This document shows, in pieces, positions 61,359 to 64,000 of a DNA stretch of 64,000 nucleotides (its first letter is position 1; the number at the start of each line of letters is the position of its first letter). The notes under the pieces are model-generated. The model was not told the DNA's origin. It saw only the letters and a program-made list of their open reading frames with translations, and made no database searches. Source of the stretch: DASWED01 sp036394995 (lineage in GTDB: Bacteria; Actinomycetota; UBA4738; JACQTL01); the NCBI GenBank assembly GCA_036394995.1, contig DASWED010000111.1:1-64000 (forward strand), read 5' to 3'. Both the position numbers and the translations under genes were made by a program.

Positions 61359-61904
61359 CTAGTTCGCTCCCGCAGGCCGTATGTCGACCAGGACCACCAC
61401 TCTTCGAGTCTCCACGGAGCCGAGGTGATCGCCGTCGTCCAGGAGATTCGCCCGGAGGAAGAAGTTGTATGTCTTCCCGGCCGCCGGGAGGCGCTGTTCC
61501 GTCCACGTCAAGGTGGTCGAGGTGCCCGACGTGGAGGGAAGCGGCATCTTTCCCCGCCGCATCACGTGCCTGGATCGGTTGGGGTGTGGGTCGAAGTCAA
61601 CCCACACCTCCCCCGTGTCCCCCTCGGAAACGACGTACTTGAGGCCCCAGGTCAATACGATGTCGACCGCGTCGACTCCCTGGGGCGTCACCACAGCTGG
61701 GAGGCCCAAGTACTCGTTGCTGCAGGAGGGGACCGGGCCGTCGGTGCAGGCTGCGCCGGGTCCGTACGAATAGGTGAACTCCAAGCGCTCCGAACGGGGG
61801 CTCGGAGACGGGGCCGCCCCCGACACGTGCGAGCCGCCGGCCAGCCAGCCGGCGAACAGCGACACCGCGATGACAGCGGCCATGCCTCTACGGTGGGTTC
61901 TCAT
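61359..61904 (-). CDS. Secreted hypothetical protein
   Basis: This 181-aa protein has a signal peptide (RTHRRGMAAVIAVSLFAGWLAG) and a beta-rich body (VDAVDIVLTWGLKYVVSEGDTGEVWVDFDP, LPAAGKTYNFFLRANLLDDGDHLGSVE). GAGAGGAGA before ATG is a strong ribosome binding site. Two Cys residues near 53 and 61 may form a disulfide. I do not recognise the family. Confidence 0.65.
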   Translation of the reverse strand: MRTHRRGMAAVIAVSLFAGWLAGGSHVSGAAPSPSPRSERLEFTYSYGPGAACTDGPVPSCSNEYLGLPAVVTPQGVDAVDIVLTWGLKYVVSEGDTGEVWVDFDPHPNRSRHVMRRGKMPLPSTSGTSTTLTWTEQRLPAAGKTYNFFLRANLLDDGDHLGSVETRRVVVLVDIRPAGAN

Positions 61905-62144
61905 CTGCCGTCTCCTCTCAATCGGGCTACGGCTCGCAACGCGGGTGTCGAAGCGGCAGCCCACTTGCTCGCCGACGTTCTGGCAGACCATAGGGGCGCA
62001 TCGCGCGATAGCGCAATGGCTCACGCCAGCGTTCGGGGATGTCACTCGGCGTAGCAACCCTGCAGGACACGGTGGCGCACCCGGTGAGCATCAATGGAGC
62101 CGTTGCGCGGCCGCCGTAGTCCTTCCCGGCGTATAAAGAACGTG

Positions 62145-62468
62145 ATGTCGCGGCGTCTGGCGTCCGTTCGCCTGTTGGTGCTGGCCGCGGCTGTAGTTGG
62201 TGCCTGCACCAGGGGGGCTCCCAAACTTGACCTCCTCACTCGAGGAGACGCCGTGCGTGTCGCTGCATCGTCCCTGCCGGTGGGCACCGGGGATGCACGG
62301 GTGAAAGCTGCTGAGCTCATCGAGCGACATGGAAGACTCGTCTGGCTTATCACCTTGGGTTTGACCGAGCCCTGCATGGCGATCCCGGATGGAATGACGT
62401 TGTGCAAGGTTGGAGTCGTGATCGATGCTCGCACCGGACGAAAGCTCGCGGGCCCTGGCAGCCCCTAG
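62145..62468 (+). CDS. Putative lipoprotein
   Basis: This 107-aa protein has a lipoprotein signal (MSRRLASVRLLVLAAAVVGAC, lipobox VGAC) and a mature part with LITLGLTEPCMAIPDGMTLCKVGVVIDARTG, a compact beta/alpha fold with two Cys. It resembles small PepSY-like exported proteins only loosely. TATAAA 7 nt before ATG suggests a leaderless message. Confidence 0.6.
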   Translation: MSRRLASVRLLVLAAAVVGACTRGAPKLDLLTRGDAVRVAASSLPVGTGDARVKAAELIERHGRLVWLITLGLTEPCMAIPDGMTLCKVGVVIDARTGRKLAGPGSP

Positions 62469-62637
62469 ACCCCCTCACGCCTGGTGCTGGGCGATGAAGT
62501 GGCGCCAAGAGTGAACACCGCGAGCCACCCCAGCGTGTGCCGATTTCATCCGAACACGCATCGGCGAGACATATTGCCGGCAGATGGTGTGCCCAGGTGT
62601 GTCAAGGCAGGGTCCCACGGACGGTGGTTTCGAGGCG

Positions 62638-62847
62638 ATGCCATTGAGCGTTCGCGGGCGGCCGTTGTTGGGTCTTGGATTGGCGGCCATCGTCCTGCTC
62701 GCGCTCCAAGCCTGCCAGGGAAGGCCGTCTACGCCCTTGGCACAACCCTCTTCGGTTGCATCGTGGCACCGCTGGGAGACGTCCTGCTTGATGAGAGAAC
62801 CGCAGCTCACACCCAGTGTCCGCGAATGTCACTCGGACTACTCGTAA
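62638..62847 (+). CDS. Short putative lipoprotein, possibly truncated
   Basis: A 69-codon frame carries a lipoprotein-like signal (LLGLGLAAIVLLALQAC) followed by only about 45 residues rich in Ser, Pro and Trp. The mature part is too short for a normal domain, so the gene may be cut. Its stop overlaps the convergent DUF7660 gene by 10 bp. Confidence 0.4.
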   Translation: MPLSVRGRPLLGLGLAAIVLLALQACQGRPSTPLAQPSSVASWHRWETSCLMREPQLTPSVRECHSDYS

Positions 62848-63095
62848 AGGGCCGACGCGAGAAGGATCTGCGCGACATGGGCCCACGTCGGCTGCTCTGG
62901 CTCCTCAACCCCCCGATTGCGAAACCAACCGTCCATATCGCCGACCCAGGCAGCGAGCGCCTCGAGGTACGCGCCGAGATCTGTGTTCCCCCACTTGGCC
63001 GGGTCCTGCACGATGGTCCAGCCGAGTCGTTGAGCGAACACTGCGAGGTCCTGCCGCGAAGCGACTCGATCTGCTTGCTCGGATAGGCTGATCAC
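62838..63095 (-). CDS. DUF7660-like small protein
   Basis: This 85-aa soluble protein has SRQDLAVFAQRLGW, then WGNTDLGAYLEALAAWVGDMDGWFRNRG and VPEQPTW-like ending (EEPEQPTWAHVAQILLASALYE). The W-x4-L-x3-LEALAAWV-x-DMDG-x2-RNRG core matches a family of small actinobacterial proteins of unknown function that often appear among mobile or immunity-type genes. AGGAGG 5 nt before GTG supports the start. Confidence 0.7.
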   Translation of the reverse strand: MISLSEQADRVASRQDLAVFAQRLGWTIVQDPAKWGNTDLGAYLEALAAWVGDMDGWFRNRGVEEPEQPTWAHVAQILLASALYE

Positions 63096-63179
63096 GTCGA
63101 CCTCCTAGATCCTTGTCCAAGACCCTAGCGCCCCTTGCGCCTGATGCGGCTGTCTTCGGGCATGCGAGCGCCCTGTCAC

Positions 63180-63305
63180 CCGAACCGGGACATCGGATGG
63201 CGGAATGTGAGTTATGTAGGACCCGACCCGAGGCCACTGCCCGAATCCAAGGGTGGCCCGCTACCGCCTGCGGAAGCCCCTCGCGGCAAGAGGGAGCCAC
63301 GGTAG
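63180..63305 (+). pseudogene. C-terminal remnant of a second citrate-synthase-like gene
   Basis: A 41-codon frame reads RDIGWRNVSYVGPDPRPLPE and continues to a stop at 63305. It matches the C-terminus of the protein at 60084-60920 (RDVGWRNVSHVGPPPRPVPP); at DNA level 25 of 27 bases agree from the Trp codon. No catalytic part lies upstream. It may be left from a duplication or recombination between these sites, 2.4 kb apart. Confidence 0.7.
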
Positions 63306-63462
63306 CGGCCCTCCGAGCCGTCCCGAGGAATCGCTCCCATGGCATCAGGCACAGCGGACGATCCGGATTCGGGGCTGTGAGGGCCGCTCAAGTTTCCCCG
63401 GCCCCAGATGCCATGCCTTCTGAGGTTCCATGCCGACGTAATGACGAGGTAGCGTAATGACC

Positions 63463-64000
63463 ATGCGCGATTTCCTCGATCAGATCGACGCGGCGACGAA
63501 CGCGAATTTCTACTACGTAGCGTGCGCATGTGCGCTCGCAGTACCTGACATCTGCACGGGTCTGGAAGCATCCGATGGTCGGGCGACTGGAGCGCGATAT
63601 CGGACATGGTTCGATCAGTGGGTCGCGCCGAAGTATGGCTTCCAGGGTGGGACCTCGCTCGACGGGGACGCTTGCTACAGGCTGCGGTGCTCGCTGCTGC
63701 ACGAGGGTTCAGCCCTACCGACAGGAGGATCCTTCAGCCGGGTGCTGTTCGTTGAGCCCGACGCCAGCGGGAACGTGTTCCACAACAATGTCTTGAACGA
63801 CGCGCTCAATCTTGACGTGCGCATCTTTTGCCGGGATGTCACGGACTCAGCCCGGACCTGGTTGACCACGGCAGAGGGGACCGAACCCTTCGCGACCAAC
63901 TTCGAGCGGTTCATCCGGCGGCACCCGAACGGACTGGCCCCCTACATCGTAGGTGTACCTGTCATCGGTTTCACGTTCGCAGCGGGCCGCAAGGGGGTTA
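63463..64000 (+). CDS. Hypothetical protein, 3' end beyond the window
   Basis: About 179 codons run open to the right edge, beginning MRDFLDQIDAATNANFYYVA. The protein is soluble, with phrases CTGLEA, YRTWFDQWVAPKYGF, CYRLRCSLLHEGSALPTGG and NHNN-like FHNNVLNDALNLDV. ATG at 63463 has TAGCGT 7 nt upstream; ATG at 63457 is possible. The RLRCSLLHEG segment resembles helical families near conflict or mobile genes, but I cannot name one. Confidence 0.65.
   Translation, partial: MRDFLDQIDAATNANFYYVACACALAVPDICTGLEASDGRATGARYRTWFDQWVAPKYGFQGGTSLDGDACYRLRCSLLHEGSALPTGGSFSRVLFVEPDASGNVFHNNVLNDALNLDVRIFCRDVTDSARTWLTTAEGTEPFATNFERFIRRHPNGLAPYIVGVPVIGFTFAAGRKGV

Noticed and set aside
60829..61506. A 225-codon minus-strand frame over the citrate-synthase end and the small membrane gene
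   Set aside because: Its translation is low-complexity and antisense to two supported genes.
1..64000. CRISPR arrays, tRNA or rRNA genes, transposases and integrases
   Set aside because: No regularly spaced repeats, cloverleaf, conserved rRNA blocks or recombinase motifs were seen on either strand by eye; short tRNA-like folds could be missed without a program.

Overview
The window is very GC-rich (about 70 percent by eye) and dense with genes on both strands. It fits a chromosomal piece of a free-living, aerobic, Gram-positive-type actinobacterium, probably from a poorly cultivated lineage. The basis is: two succinate dehydrogenases of the kinds found together in mycobacteria, an Lhr helicase beside a Nei2-type glycosylase, bacterial Ku, an F420-linked oxidoreductase, a membrane Ser/Thr kinase, an MMPL transporter, cobalamin-dependent acyl-CoA mutases and frequent GTG starts. 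No rRNA, tRNA, CRISPR array, phage or insertion sequence was seen.

Layout. 1-5.2 kb: isocitrate dehydrogenase between two related secreted phosphatase-type proteins, then a secreted beta-propeller protein. 5.4-14.1 kb: Sdh1 (plus strand) and Sdh2 (minus strand) point at each other across a small stress-type protein, a decayed sugar dehydrogenase and a VapBC pair. An 83-bp palindromic repeat sits at one gene junction in each sdh operon. 14.2-23 kb: two hypothetical secreted or membrane proteins, then DNA repair (Lhr, Nei2, Ku). 23-34 kb: a second propeller protein, an O-methyltransferase, a kinase fused to a cyclophilin, a cell-wall amidase, an Asp/Thr-repeat peptide with a JmjC oxygenase and a thioredoxin-fold ferredoxin, and an MMPL transporter. 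34-44.9 kb: methylmalonyl-CoA mutase large subunit, two methyltransferase-region genes, a K+ channel-like protein, NADPH:F420 oxidoreductase, and a biotin-dependent carboxylase subunit divergent from its biotin ligase. 45-57.6 kb: secreted proteins, a cyclase/ATPase/TPR regulator, a cyclic-nucleotide-binding protein in operon with a flavoprotein, acyl-CoA dehydrogenase and an M23 peptidase. 57.6-60.9 kb: an ethylmalonyl-CoA-mutase-type enzyme and a citryl-CoA-lyase-type enzyme. 60.9-64 kb: a lower-GC tail of small lipoproteins, orphan genes and gene fragments.

How it works together. The metabolic core is dicarboxylate and acyl-CoA chemistry: IDH, two SDHs, two B12 mutases, biotin carboxylase with BirA, acyl-CoA dehydrogenase and a citrate-synthase homologue. 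This suits growth on fatty acids, branched-chain amino acids or C2 compounds. The most promising unusual items are the Asp-repeat peptide plus JmjC oxygenase plus ferredoxin cluster, the kinase-cyclophilin fusion, an apparently permuted alkaline-phosphatase-fold protein, and the 83-bp repeat shared by the two sdh operons. Many genes have a TANNNT box 6 to 10 nt before the start codon and no ribosome binding site, suggesting widespread leaderless transcription; I used this to choose several starts.
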